A stretch of DNA of 64,000 bases from Arthrobacter rhizophilus (GTDB taxonomy: Bacteria; Actinomycetota; Actinomycetes; Actinomycetales; Micrococcaceae), in the NCBI RefSeq assembly GCF_026241105.1, contig NZ_JAPFFT010000003.1, positions 1 through 64,000 on the forward strand, given 5' to 3'. Below, in pieces: positions 32,619 to 41,710 of this stretch (positions within the stretch are counted from its first letter, which is position 1; each line of letters opens with the position of its first letter). The notes beneath the pieces were generated by a model. It was not told the origin of the DNA. It ran no database searches and saw only the letters and a program-made list of their open reading frames with translations. Position numbers and translations under genes: made by a program.

Positions 32619-33641
32619 ATGCGCATCGGATTGGTTGCCCCGCCCTGGATCCCCGTCCCACCGCCCGCTTACGGCGGCACCGAGTCGATCATCGATATCC
32701 TGGCGCGTGGCCTGTCCGCAGCCGGCCATGATGTGCTTCTGGCGGCGGCCTCCGGAAGCACATGTCCAGTGGAAAGAGTCCCGGGCCCTCCGCTCGCGGA
32801 CGGATCCAGGATAGGGAACGGCACCGACGAACTTCGCCACAGCGTGTATGCCTTCGCGGCCATGGAGGATGTGGACCTCATCCACGACAACACGCTGGCC
32901 GGGCCGCTCTATAGGCATCGGCCAAGCGGAATTCCCCTCGTCGCAACGGCCCATCTCCCCTTTTCAACCGAAAACCATGACATCTACCAAGCAATGGCAA
33001 CCGACACCGCGATCATTGCCATCTCGCAGCATCAAGCAGACACTGCCCCGGGAATCAAGGTACGGAGGGTCATTCACCACGGCATCAACACACAATCCGT
33101 CCCGCTCGGAACCGGCGACGGCGGCTACGCCAGCTTCCTTGGCCGGATGCACCCCGGCAAGGGCTTGCCGGAAGCAATAGAGGCCGCCAGACTGGCCCAG
33201 ATTCCGCTCCGAATTGCGGCCAAGATGTACAGCGCGGAGGAACATGAGTATTACTCTGCGGTCATTGCTCCGTTGCTGGGGCCCGACGTCGAATACCTCG
33301 GCGAGCTGAACGCCGTGGACAAGTTCGTCCTCCTGGGCGGCTCCGTGGCTTTGCTGAATCCGATTCAGTGGGATGAGCCCTTCGGGATGGCCATGATCGA
33401 GGCCCTCGCTACCGGCACGCCAGTAGTGGCAACATTCCGAGGATCCGCCCCGGAGATCGTTTGTGAAGGCGTCACCGGCTACCTCGGTTCCACTCCCCCG
33501 GAACTCGCGTCCGCCCTCATTGCCGCCGCCACGTTGGACCGCGGCGAATGCCGCCGGGCCGCGGAAACCTATTTCGGCGCCGAAAGGATGGTTGCGGAAC
33601 ACCTGGAGCTCTATGAGGAGCTTCTCGCCGAGCAAAAGTGA
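32619..33641 (+). CDS. GT4-family glycosyltransferase
   Basis: The 340-residue protein starts at the base after the debranching enzyme's stop (TAGATG). The N-terminal PPAYGGTESIIDILARGL is the acceptor-domain glycine loop of GT4 enzymes. The C-terminal EPFGMAMIEALATGTPVV carries the conserved E-x7-E that holds the nucleotide sugar. No membrane segment. Pairing with a debranching-type hydrolase suggests synthesis and turnover of the same glucan or glycoside. Confidence 0.88.
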   Translation: MRIGLVAPPWIPVPPPAYGGTESIIDILARGLSAAGHDVLLAAASGSTCPVERVPGPPLADGSRIGNGTDELRHSVYAFAAMEDVDLIHDNTLAGPLYRHRPSGIPLVATAHLPFSTENHDIYQAMATDTAIIAISQHQADTAPGIKVRRVIHHGINTQSVPLGTGDGGYASFLGRMHPGKGLPEAIEAARLAQIPLRIAAKMYSAEEHEYYSAVIAPLLGPDVEYLGELNAVDKFVLLGGSVALLNPIQWDEPFGMAMIEALATGTPVVATFRGSAPEIVCEGVTGYLGSTPPELASALIAAATLDRGECRRAAETYFGAERMVAEHLELYEELLAEQK

Positions 33642-34594
33642 TCCTCCCAGCTAGATATGGCACCCTGAAGGGGATGAGTTTTCCTAGCACAGGCCGGCTG
33701 ACGGCCACACAGAGGACCGCAAACAAGCGCTGGGCAGGCGCCGGAACGGGCTTCCTTTTCGTGCTGGCAACCTTGGCATGCGTGGCCGGATTCGTCGCCA
33801 CCTACTATTTCTTCGTCCGCACCACAACGGGACAGTACATCGACGAATCCGCCCTGGTGGAAGCCGTGACCCTCAACGGCCCGGCCGAGCGGGCAACCAC
33901 CAAGTTCCTCGATTGGTTGCCGGTCATTTCGGTGGCGATCGCCGCCGTCGTCGTCCTTTTCGTCACCATAGCGCGCCGGCGCTGGAAGGCCGCGGGCATT
34001 GCCCTGGCCGCTTGCGTGGCGGCAAACCTGGCCACGCAGGTCTTGAAGGATTGGTTCCCGGACAGGCCGTTCCGCGGGGTCGAGACCATCGAGCTGAATT
34101 CGCTGCCGTCCGGCCACACGACCCTGGCGGCCTCCGCGGCAGCCGCGGTGTTCCTGGTGGTCTCGCCGCGTTGGCGGCCCGTGGCCGGGTTCCTGGGCGG
34201 AACGTTCGCGGTGGCCGCCGGGGTGGCCACGCTGATCAACCAGTGGCACCGGCCCGCCGACGTCGTAGCGGCGTTCCTCCTGGTGGGAGCGGTCATGCTC
34301 CCGGCCGGTTGGCTGGTTCTGCGCACCGGGAATCGCTGGAACGTCCATGACGATCGCGGCGACCATTGGGCTTCCTCGCGTTTGTGGCTGTTGTTGTCGG
34401 CGCTGGCGGGCGTCGCGGCGGCGGCTGTTGCTGTGTACTCGCTGATCAAGATCGCCCCTGGTTTCGGCCAGGAAAGCAGCACCACCAACTACTTTTGGGC
34501 CGGGGCCGCGCTGATCGTCATCACCGGTTATCTGGCAACCGTCGCTGCCACCTGGCTTTTCGGACTGAGCGCCCGACGGCGGCCGTCGCCTTAG
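33638..34594 (+). CDS. PAP2-family membrane phosphatase
   Basis: A GTG at 33638 overlaps the previous stop; ATG 33674 is an alternative, though its AAGGGG abuts the start. The product has several membrane segments and the three-part PAP2 signature: KDWFPDRPF (K-x6-RP), LPSGHTT (PSGH) and a third motif in NQWHRPADVV with His and Asp. PAP2 enzymes dephosphorylate lipid phosphates such as undecaprenyl pyrophosphate. The link to the preceding glucan genes is only by overlap. Confidence 0.8.
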   Translation: MILPARYGTLKGMSFPSTGRLTATQRTANKRWAGAGTGFLFVLATLACVAGFVATYYFFVRTTTGQYIDESALVEAVTLNGPAERATTKFLDWLPVISVAIAAVVVLFVTIARRRWKAAGIALAACVAANLATQVLKDWFPDRPFRGVETIELNSLPSGHTTLAASAAAAVFLVVSPRWRPVAGFLGGTFAVAAGVATLINQWHRPADVVAAFLLVGAVMLPAGWLVLRTGNRWNVHDDRGDHWASSRLWLLLSALAGVAAAAVAVYSLIKIAPGFGQESSTTNYFWAGAALIVITGYLATVAATWLFGLSARRRPSP

Positions 34595-34638
34595 TTCCGG
34601 CCGTCGCCTTGAGCGCCCGACGCCGGCCGTCGTCGTGG

Positions 34639-34735
34639 TTTCCCCACTTTCGACCACTTTTGGCCGGTGTCGTTGTCCGGAATCCCCGTATTTCTGCGGA
34701 TTCCGAAGCCGCGGCCCTGCCAAACGTGGGGAGAT
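34639..34735. repeat. ~100-bp palindromic-ended repeat, copy 4
   Basis: Begins TTTCCCCACTTTCGACCACT and ends GCCAAACGTGGGGAGATTCA. It is the reverse complement of copy 3 with roughly four in five bases matching by eye, and its right end matches copy 1. It fills the gap after the PAP2 gene. Confidence 0.8.
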
Positions 34736-34797
34736 TCAGCGGGGTGGAAGGGGATCATTTGCCGTCGCCACAATGCCGTCGGCGTACCCTGAGGGCT

Positions 34798-35094
34798 ATG
34801 GACTCCGAAGTCCTGAATCCCAGGCTCAGCACGGGAATCACGGTGCCGTGTCTCGTCCAGGGCGGCGTCGGTGCAAGGCCGCTGGTCCTATTGCATGCAT
34901 GGGGTGAAGCCCGTCTAAGCTTTGACCGTCTTGTACCCCGTCTGACCGACTTCAGGGTTTACGCGCCCGACCTCCGGGCAGGGCGATGCGAACAGTGTGG
35001 GCACCCGGTCTTGTGGGAGTGTCCGGACCGGGTGGCAGAGGACGCGACGGCGTTCCTTGGTCCGGTCGGTGACTCAACGTTTGACCACTTTTGA
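34798..35094 (+). pseudogene. Alpha/beta hydrolase fragment truncated by repeat
   Basis: ATG 34798 opens a frame reading GARPLVLLHAWGEARLSFDR, LVPRLTDFRVYAPDLR and EDATAFLGPVGDS, the N-terminal oxyanion-hole region of alpha/beta-hydrolase-fold enzymes. The reading ends after about 90 residues, exactly where copy 5 of the ~100-bp repeat begins. The nucleophile elbow and catalytic His are absent. RCEQCGHPVLWECPDR in place of the usual glycine-rich loop suggests additional decay. Confidence 0.65.
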
Positions 35095-35170
35095 CCGGTA
35101 TCGTCGTCCCGGATCCCTGTACTTCCGCGGAAATCGGGGCAACGGCCCGGCCAAGAATGGTCGGATCTTG
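35070..35170. repeat. ~100-bp palindromic-ended repeat, copy 5
   Basis: Contains TTTGACCACTTTTGACCGGT, TCCCTGTACTTCCGCGGAAA and CCCGGCCAAGAATGGTCGGA in the same order and orientation as copy 4. Its tips have diverged more than in the other copies. It interrupts the alpha/beta hydrolase fragment. Confidence 0.65.
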
Positions 35171-35188
35171 ACGTGTGGACCTAGAGGC

Positions 35189-36448
35189 TCAGCGCGGCCG
35201 CGGTACCAGCGCGCGCAGGCGGAGGCGGGCCGGTTCCTCGACATACTTGAACAGCAGGTGTGTGGCGAGGGCAATTCCGGCCAGGCAACCCGCCGCGAGC
35301 ACGTTCGTGGCCACCGGACCCGCACCATTCGGCCAGTCCCTTTCCAGCCAGTAGTAGAGATAGATAAAGAACATGTGGACCAGGTACAGGCTGTAGGAGC
35401 TGTGTCCGCCATACTGCAGCCAGCGTGCGGACAGCATCGAGCGAAGCCAACCCTGGGTCAGGCTCAGGAGTGCGATCAGCAGCGGGAAGGCCAGCACGGC
35501 CAGCCGTCCGGGGCCCGGTTTTCCGGCCGTTGCCAGGAAGACGACGACGGCGGTTCCGGCCAGTACCGCGCCGGGCCCGGCGAGCGCGGAGTTGAAGTTC
35601 ATTTGGTCCGCATTCCGGGCGGCGATACAGGCGAAGGCGCCGGAGAGGAAGCAGCAGGCGATCCGGAGCAGCCACTCGTACGGCTGATGCTCGCCGGCGG
35701 CGATTGGCAGGTCCTGGCCCCAAATGGCTGTCGGCAGCAGGACCGTCACTGAAGCGGCAAGCGCTGCCAGCGGATGCAGCCGGCGCAGCCGGAAGAGGAC
35801 CAGCGCCAGCAGCGGGAACGCCAGATAAGCCAGCCATTCGGCGCTGACCGTCCAGCCCGGGCCGAACCAGCTGGCGCCGTCGGTGCCCGGTTGGAACCAG
35901 AGATGGACCATCAGTAGTTGCTTGGCCAGCCCCCACGGCGACAGGTCCGGGGCCCGGGTCTGCAGCGACCAGGTCCCCGCGGATTGCTCCTCGGTCCCAT
36001 ACGCGAACCACAGGCCCAGCACGCCCACCACCAGGGCGAACGCCGGCCACATCCGGGCGAACCGGGCCCAGACAAAGTCCGCGGCCGCACGCCAGCGGAA
36101 CCGGGGGCCTAGACGGTCCAGGTAGGTGTAGGTGATGATGAAGCCGCTGAGCACAAAAAACACGTCCACGCCCAGGTCACCATTGGCAATGACCGGGCCG
36201 AGCAGCTCGTAGACGGGGGCAAGGAAAGTTTGCCGCATGGCCTGAAGATGGAAGAGCACCACCCACAGGGCCGCGACGAAACGCAGCGCGGTCAGCGTCC
36301 CGAGATCGGGCCTGGACTGCTGTGAATCGCTCGGCCGGGGAGCTCCTGCGCCATCCGGTCTGGTTTTCGCCGGGGCCGGATTCCCGGTGGGTTTCCGGGT
36401 AGTGGCGGGACGCGGAGGCGTGATGACTGAAACCATCCAGTCCACCAT
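35189..36448 (-). CDS. Acyltransferase-3 family membrane protein
   Basis: I start at ATG 36448 (GGAG nine bases upstream). The 419-residue protein has a Pro/Arg-rich cytoplasmic N-terminus of about 45 residues and then about ten membrane helices. TALRFVAALWVVLFH with the conserved His and NGDLGVDVFFVLSGFIITY are the signature of OafA/NodX-type O-acyltransferases. These acetylate cell-surface sugars. No polysaccharide genes are adjacent, so the acceptor is open. Confidence 0.85.
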   Translation of the reverse strand: MVDWMVSVITPPRPATTRKPTGNPAPAKTRPDGAGAPRPSDSQQSRPDLGTLTALRFVAALWVVLFHLQAMRQTFLAPVYELLGPVIANGDLGVDVFFVLSGFIITYTYLDRLGPRFRWRAAADFVWARFARMWPAFALVVGVLGLWFAYGTEEQSAGTWSLQTRAPDLSPWGLAKQLLMVHLWFQPGTDGASWFGPGWTVSAEWLAYLAFPLLALVLFRLRRLHPLAALAASVTVLLPTAIWGQDLPIAAGEHQPYEWLLRIACCFLSGAFACIAARNADQMNFNSALAGPGAVLAGTAVVVFLATAGKPGPGRLAVLAFPLLIALLSLTQGWLRSMLSARWLQYGGHSSYSLYLVHMFFIYLYYWLERDWPNGAGPVATNVLAAGCLAGIALATHLLFKYVEEPARLRLRALVPRPR

Positions 36449-36592
36449 ACCGGAGGCTCCTGACCGGAGTCTGGGAGTGGGCGGCAGGCCGCCTGGGTGC
36501 AGGATCTGCCCCACATTGCCGCTACGGGCTGACTCCGCAGCCCGCCATCAGGCAGCGTCCGACGCCGGCGCGTCCCGCCGTCGTCGGGCGCC

Positions 36593-37813
36593 TTAGTAGT
36601 TGCGGCGGTGCTTGAGCTTGGGGAGCGCGACGGCGAACACGGCTGCAGCGGCCACGCCCAGAACGCCTGTGGCCCAGACCCCCGCTGCAAGGGATACCGT
36701 GGCTGTGAGGGCCGAGAGCAGGACGGGTCCACCGGTGGAACCGGCGTCCGAGATGAACCGCCACAAGCCAAGGAATTGGCCGCGGCCCTTGTCCGGGGAA
36801 AAGTCGGCGCCGAGCGTCATGATGAGTCCCGAGCTGATGCCGTTGCCGAAACCGATCAGGAGCGAAGCCAGGAGCAATCCCGCAAACTCGGCCGATAGGG
36901 GCATCAGGAACAACGCCGCGCCCATGATGAGCGTGGACGGCACGGCAACCCACATCCGCCCCTTGCGGTCCATGAGTTTGCCGGCCGGGTAGAACACGAG
37001 CATGTCGATCGCGCCGGACAGGCCATAGATGAGTGAGGCGTGCGTTGCGTCCAGTCCCAGGTGGTCCGCCCATAGAGGGATGACCACTTGGCGGGAGGCC
37101 CGGAGTGCGCTGAGCAGGAGGATCCCGGTACCGATCGTGAGGAACACGCCCGCGTGGGAAGCCGCCACTCCCCGGAGGGTTGGCTCAGGTCCTTTGGGGC
37201 CGCCGTCGGGGTCGTCCGGCACTACGAGGTCCGGGATGGTGAGGGACAGCACCGCTGCGGCCGCCATGCCCACAACGCCGACCCAATACGCACCGCTGAT
37301 GCCTGCGAACTGCATCACGGCCGCGCCGACGAACGGGCCGATGAACACGCCGATCCGGGTGACGCCGCCCAGCGTAGACAGGGCGCGGGCCCGGAAAATG
37401 ACCGGGACGGCCTCGGTGAGGTACTTCTGGCGGGCCAGGTTGAAGACGCTCGTGGACATCCCCACCACGGTCATCGCCGCGGCAAGCAGCCAGATGCCGT
37501 TGTGGGCAAGGAGGGGCGCGAATCCGGCGGCCAGCAAAGCCAAGGCTCCGGCGGCACCCGCGCCTACGATTGCCCACCGCTCACCGAACTTGATGGTGAT
37601 GAGCGACGCCGGCAGGTTGAAAAGCCAGGAGCCCAGCCCGATCAAGGTGACTACGAGTGCGGAAACGGCCACGGAGGCGCCAAGATCGCGGGCGGACAAT
37701 GCCACTACGGGAAGCACCGCGCCTTCGCCTATGCAGAACAGCAGGGCGGGCCCGAAGGCGGGCAGGGCAATGCTGCGGAGATTGAAGGGTTGGATGGTGC
37801 TGGTGGTGGTCAT
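36593..37813 (-). CDS. Major facilitator superfamily transporter
   Basis: The 406-residue protein has about 12 membrane segments and the MFS loop after helix 2 (PASLITIKFGERW) repeated in weaker form as FYPAGKLMDRKGRMW in the second half. It resembles drug/metabolite exporters of the DHA1 type. Start ATG 37813. It is monocistronic by its neighbours, and the substrate is unknown. Confidence 0.82.
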   Translation of the reverse strand: MTTTSTIQPFNLRSIALPAFGPALLFCIGEGAVLPVVALSARDLGASVAVSALVVTLIGLGSWLFNLPASLITIKFGERWAIVGAGAAGALALLAAGFAPLLAHNGIWLLAAAMTVVGMSTSVFNLARQKYLTEAVPVIFRARALSTLGGVTRIGVFIGPFVGAAVMQFAGISGAYWVGVVGMAAAAVLSLTIPDLVVPDDPDGGPKGPEPTLRGVAASHAGVFLTIGTGILLLSALRASRQVVIPLWADHLGLDATHASLIYGLSGAIDMLVFYPAGKLMDRKGRMWVAVPSTLIMGAALFLMPLSAEFAGLLLASLLIGFGNGISSGLIMTLGADFSPDKGRGQFLGLWRFISDAGSTGGPVLLSALTATVSLAAGVWATGVLGVAAAAVFAVALPKLKHRRNY

Positions 37814-37842
37814 CCCCTTTATCCTAGGACGCCCCTTCTATT

Positions 37843-37904
37843 GCGCTGCGCAAAATACCTATCGCACCCGGAATTCCGGCAGCGCCAGGCATTCTGCGCA
37901 GCGC
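37843..37904. terminator. Palindromic terminator between nuclease-like gene and MFS
   Basis: GCGCTGCGCAAAAT (37843-37856) faces ATTCTGCGCAGCGC (37891-37904), matching at 13 of 14 positions. It lies downstream of the minus-strand gene ending at 37920. A similar GCGCTGCG/CGCAGCGC hairpin occurs at 40177-40243. Confidence 0.55.
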
Positions 37905-37919
37905 GGGATACTTTGCGCG

Positions 37920-38873
37920 TCATAAGGCTCCTCGCGGACGACGCCGGGGCACCCCTGCCGTTGCCAGCTTCCGTTCGAACACGCCGGGAACCATGAGTTC
38001 TGCCCACACCCAACGGACGACGCCGCACCCCGTGGCGCGGATCCGGTCCTCACGCAGCTTCTCCTCGACCACGGCTTGAGCGGCAGTCCGTCCCTTCAGG
38101 AATTCCGGCTTCAGGTACTTGTCGATGCCGTCGAACTCCCCTGCCACCCGCACACCCTTCCAATAGAAGTCCGAATAGCCCACGAGGCCTGCTTCGTCGC
38201 GGAATTCACGTTGAAGGACAGGAGCCTCGAATCCGGCAGCGTGCATCAAAGCGCGGCTGTAGGTTTCCCCCGCCGATCCGGACAGGGGATCCGCGAAATC
38301 GACGGCCACTTGGATCCTCCGGATGGCCGCTGCCGTGTAGATTCCATCCACTCTTGCCAGCAGCGTCTCTTTCGAGATGGCGGGCAGTCCCCGTTTCCGA
38401 TCGTCTTTGAGCACGTGGTCCAAGGGAGCGATGGATTCGACGAACGGGGTAAAAGCGGCCAGATCCAAGACCGTGCGCACCCTGTCCGTCACCAATAGTC
38501 CCTCTCTGCGACGCACCGTGAGGCTGGTGGGGTCCGCGTAGTGGCGGGATATCCCGGCACGCGAGCGGCCGCCGTCGTTCTTCAAGGTCACAGCCTGCAC
38601 CGGATGATGCACGCCTATGGTGGGGATCCCCCAGACCGACGCTGCCGAGTGCCTGGCGAATATGGTCCGTGCGATGGAAGTTTCGGCTGCGGCGCTGACC
38701 CGGACACGGTATTGTTCCCACGGTTTCAGCGCGGCCCACGCGGCGCCGTCCACATACACTCCTTGGCGCACACGATGCAGGGTACCCGCCTTGGCAGCCC
38801 GGGCGAGTTCCTTGAGAGTGATTCCGTGAAAAAGGTGATCTCGGCTGAGGATCAAACGGGGCAAGTGGGTCAT
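37920..38873 (-). CDS. AbiEi-like protein with DUF559-like C-terminus
   Basis: I start at ATG 38873 (MTHLPRLIL). The 317-residue protein has an N-terminal winged-helix region (ITLKELARAAKAGTLHRVRQ, GVYVDGAAW) typical of AbiEi antitoxin-like domains. A middle part contains RTVLDLAAF, and the C-terminal GYSDFYWKGVRVAGEFDGID places Asp and Glu-x-Asp as in nuclease folds. It is a distant paralogue of the gene at 14925-15743. No AbiEii-type nucleotidyltransferase toxin lies next to it, so a classical AbiE pair is not supported. Confidence 0.7.
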   Translation of the reverse strand: MTHLPRLILSRDHLFHGITLKELARAAKAGTLHRVRQGVYVDGAAWAALKPWEQYRVRVSAAAETSIARTIFARHSAASVWGIPTIGVHHPVQAVTLKNDGGRSRAGISRHYADPTSLTVRRREGLLVTDRVRTVLDLAAFTPFVESIAPLDHVLKDDRKRGLPAISKETLLARVDGIYTAAAIRRIQVAVDFADPLSGSAGETYSRALMHAAGFEAPVLQREFRDEAGLVGYSDFYWKGVRVAGEFDGIDKYLKPEFLKGRTAAQAVVEEKLREDRIRATGCGVVRWVWAELMVPGVFERKLATAGVPRRRPRGAL

Positions 38874-38983
38874 GCATGAGAAACTGCCACGTGGACTGCG
38901 GCCCGCGGCAGCACCGAATTCCTCCATGTGGACAACTCCGCGGAAACAATCCCGACGCGCCCCGTGCCCTCCGACACCGTGTT

Positions 38984-39019
38984 TTCCTGACGCCCCCGGA
39001 TTTCCCGCTGCGTCAGGAA
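38984..39019. terminator. Terminator hairpin after secreted GH25-like gene
   Basis: TTCCTGACGC (38984-38993) pairs perfectly with GCGTCAGGAA (39010-39019). Located just downstream of the minus-strand gene ending at 39052. Confidence 0.6.
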
Positions 39020-39051
39020 TTTAGCGCCGCGCAGGGCAAGAAGCGCCGCGC

Positions 39052-39930
39052 CTACTTGAGGAAGCTGGCGCTGAAGGAGTTCAGGTCTACGTTGATGCCA
39101 TTCAGGGTGTGCTCGAACTTCTGCTGGATTCCCACGCGCATGGTCCTGGCCGTGTTCCAGCCGCCGTACTGCACCGGGGCTGGAGCCAGGTAGTTCGCGG
39201 TCCAGCTGGCGTAGTTGATGTTGCTCGCGTTGGTATCCCACAGGGGTACGTCCGCGAACGCGGTGGAGTTGTTCATCAACCCGGGCCACATGCCGCTTCC
39301 GCTGTAGATCACGGGACGAACGCCCAGGCTGCGCACGCCATCCACCATGGCACGCGTCACGGGCGAACTCCCGGGCTCGACGTCCAGGGCGAAGAACTGC
39401 AACTGGGACATGTATGGGCCCGCGGCTTTGATGCCGCCTTCCCAGCACGATGCGTCACGCGTGTAGACCGCGATCTTGAGGCCGGCGTCGAGCGCCATCT
39501 TCAATTGGACCTGGGTCTGTTGCCACGGGGTGCACGTGCCCCAAACGGTTGAGTGCATCACGTAGAGACGGAAGCCCTCGGCGTAGGCCTGACGGAACCA
39601 GGCGGGGTCGGTGATGGCCGCGGTGGTGTCGAGCACCTTCACGGAGCCGTTCGGGGCAGCTTGGGGCACGACGACGGCGGGCGCCGCTGCGGCGGCAGGT
39701 TGCGGAACGGCGGGAGGTGCTGGAGCTGCTGCCGGAGCGGGAACCGCAGCCGGAGTGGCGACCGGGGCGACCTGGGCGGCGGGCGCGGCGTTCGCGATGG
39801 GTGCGGGGCCGGCGTCGGGCGCTGGGTTGGTGGAACGGCCGGCAATGGGGGCGGGGACGGTGGCTGAGGCACTGGTCAGTCCGACGAGGAGCAATGCAGC
39901 GAACGCGAAAGCTAGGTTCTTTGGAATCAA
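39052..39930 (-). CDS. Secreted GH25/DUF1906-like protein
   Basis: The best start is TTG 39930, seven bases after GGAG, giving 292 residues with a clear signal peptide (LAFAFAALLLVGLTSASA, cleavage near residue 23). Residues ~25-100 are an Ala/Pro-rich linker. The C-terminal domain has RLYVMHSTVWG, FFALDVEPGSSPV, RPVIYSGSGMWPGLM and VPLWDTNAS, resembling GH25 lysozyme-like TIM barrels with the Asp-x-Glu pair in LDVEP. Peptidoglycan or wall-glycan hydrolysis is likely, though substrate and activity are inferred from the fold only. Confidence 0.7.
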   Translation of the reverse strand: MIPKNLAFAFAALLLVGLTSASATVPAPIAGRSTNPAPDAGPAPIANAAPAAQVAPVATPAAVPAPAAAPAPPAVPQPAAAAAPAVVVPQAAPNGSVKVLDTTAAITDPAWFRQAYAEGFRLYVMHSTVWGTCTPWQQTQVQLKMALDAGLKIAVYTRDASCWEGGIKAAGPYMSQLQFFALDVEPGSSPVTRAMVDGVRSLGVRPVIYSGSGMWPGLMNNSTAFADVPLWDTNASNINYASWTANYLAPAPVQYGGWNTARTMRVGIQQKFEHTLNGINVDLNSFSASFLK

Positions 39931-40176
39931 AATGAGGCTCCTGGGTGCTGGCCGCGAGTTCAGAAACGGGCGCAGCGAATTGTCACAAAAGTGAAAGATG
40001 GGGGTGCACCATGGCCGGGCCCAGTTCCCGGTCATGGCGAGGACGCCCCGCAATACGGAAGACGTCCGCCACCAACTTTAGGAAAGTCTGGGCAGAAGCG
40101 ACAATTTGCAATCCAGGTAGCAGTCGAGTATGAAGCCGAGCAGGCCAGGTAGTAAATAGAGTGGACGGGCCAACGC

Positions 40177-40243
40177 GCGCTGCGACGCACTTTTCGTCCT
40201 GCGCGCACGAAATTCGCGTAGCGTCAGTGCGGAAGCGCAGCGC
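40177..40243. terminator. Terminator-like palindrome after MinD-like gene
   Basis: GCGCTGCG at 40177-40184 faces CGCAGCGC at 40236-40243 with further partial pairing inside (GACGCAC with GTGCGG). It lies downstream of the minus-strand gene ending at 40276. The 345-bp gap 39931-40275 shows nothing else recognisable. Confidence 0.45.
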
Positions 40244-40275
40244 CGGGAAAATTACGCCGCGAAATGCAGGAGCCG

Positions 40276-41571
40276 CTACACGTACCCGTCCACGATCGCG
40301 GCCGCGATCTCTTTGTACGCGCGGCGGGTATCGGGGCGCAGGACGTCCAGGGTGACCAGGTCGCCGTCGGCCACTCCCCTGTCGTGCGGGACGGCAATCA
40401 ACTGGCGGCAGATCCCGGAGAGGTGTTCCTCGATGGCGTCCTTGTCCACGCGGGACGAGACTTCGTCCTTGTCCGTGATGACCACGATCGCGTTGCGGGC
40501 CAGGTCCTCGTAGCCGTGGCTCGCAAGCCACTGGAGGGTGCTGCGGGCGCGTTTGGCACCGCTCACCGCATAGCCGGCCGCAATGATCAGGTTGTCGGCC
40601 GATTGGAGGATGCCGCTCATCGCGTTGTGCGTGACGCCGGTGCCGCAATCGGTCAGGGCAATGGAGTAGTAGCCCGAGATCAGCTGGCGGATGCGCAGGT
40701 ACTCCTCGGCGGTGAGTGAATCCGAGACTTCCGGGTCCTGTTCGCCGGCGATCAGGTGCAATCGGCCCGCGTGGTGCATATACCGGGCAAGCGCCGTCAG
40801 CGAATCGACGTTGTCGACGTTCTGGAGCAAGTCCGTGATGGTGCGCGGAGTGGCCTTCTGGTAAATGCCTTCACCCAGGGCGCGCTCTACGAGGTCGCCG
40901 GAATCCGGGTTGGCGTCGATGGCGCAGGGCGGGTCGCCGCGGAACTCCGCGAGGGTGAGGCCCACGCCTACCGTGGTGGAAGTCTTGCCGATGCCACCTT
41001 TGAGGCTCAGGACGGCGGTGTTGTAGCTGCCTTGGAGCTGCCGGGAAATGCGCCGCGCCAGTTCGTCTTCCTCACGCTGCTTGGCACTCGGGCCGAGGTT
41101 CCAGGCGCCACCGGTGAGCTTGTAGAGCATGCCGCGAAAGCCGCCTATGGGGCGCGGCTTCTGTTCCCTCACGAAGGACCCGGGCGACGAGATGAAGTCG
41201 GAAATCGGAGCATTCGCAGCCGCGGTGCGTCCGGCCCGCCCAGCTGTTGGAGACGGAGCCCCGGACGACGGAGCCCCCGACGCCGGTGCTGCCGCCGTCG
41301 GGCGCTCGAAGCCGGGTTCTTCACGGCTGGAGTCTTCACTGACCGGTTCCGCCTCGATGAACGCGTCGGCGGCGGCTGCCGCTTCAGCCCAGGATCTGCT
41401 TTGAAGCGGGGCAGCGGTTGCTACGGAATCGTTCGGCGTAATGATCGGCATAGTTCCTGTCCAGGCGTCGTCGTCACCCTCTGCGCGGCGGCGATCGCGG
41501 CGTCGCCGAAGTTCCGGCTGCCCTTCGCTTGATGCAGCGGCGCTCGCTTCGTTTTCCACAGAATCCGGCAT
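40276..41571 (-). CDS. MinD/ParA-like ATPase with long disordered N-terminus
   Basis: I start at ATG 41571 (MPDSVENE). The 431-residue protein has about 150 residues of Ala/Pro/Glu-rich low complexity. A SIMIBI ATPase domain follows, with the deviant Walker A LKGGIGKTSTT, switch region AIDANPDSGDL and LIIAAGYAVSGAKRA. This architecture recalls the EspI/MinD-like ATPases linked to type VII secretion in actinobacteria, but no ESX genes are in the window. Function is best stated as a ParA/MinD-type ATPase that may position or regulate a membrane machine. Confidence 0.75.
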   Translation of the reverse strand: MPDSVENEASAAASSEGQPELRRRRDRRRAEGDDDAWTGTMPIITPNDSVATAAPLQSRSWAEAAAAADAFIEAEPVSEDSSREEPGFERPTAAAPASGAPSSGAPSPTAGRAGRTAAANAPISDFISSPGSFVREQKPRPIGGFRGMLYKLTGGAWNLGPSAKQREEDELARRISRQLQGSYNTAVLSLKGGIGKTSTTVGVGLTLAEFRGDPPCAIDANPDSGDLVERALGEGIYQKATPRTITDLLQNVDNVDSLTALARYMHHAGRLHLIAGEQDPEVSDSLTAEEYLRIRQLISGYYSIALTDCGTGVTHNAMSGILQSADNLIIAAGYAVSGAKRARSTLQWLASHGYEDLARNAIVVITDKDEVSSRVDKDAIEEHLSGICRQLIAVPHDRGVADGDLVTLDVLRPDTRRAYKEIAAAIVDGYV

Positions 41572-41710
41572 GGTCTTGTCCCCTAGGACTCGCAGCGTTA
41601 TGCGCCGCGGCTCTCGTTTAGATTGCTTCAACCAACAATTCTAGGTGGAGACCGTCACAAACCCGTCATGGCAGGCGTGCCTCGGAAGCTGGAAGGCCCT
41701 GTAACGGCAG

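Noticed and set aside
40276..41571. Type VII secretion locus around the MinD-like ATPase
   Set aside because: No WXG100, EccC, EccD or EccB homologue is present in the neighbouring genes; only the ATPase resembles ESX-associated proteins.
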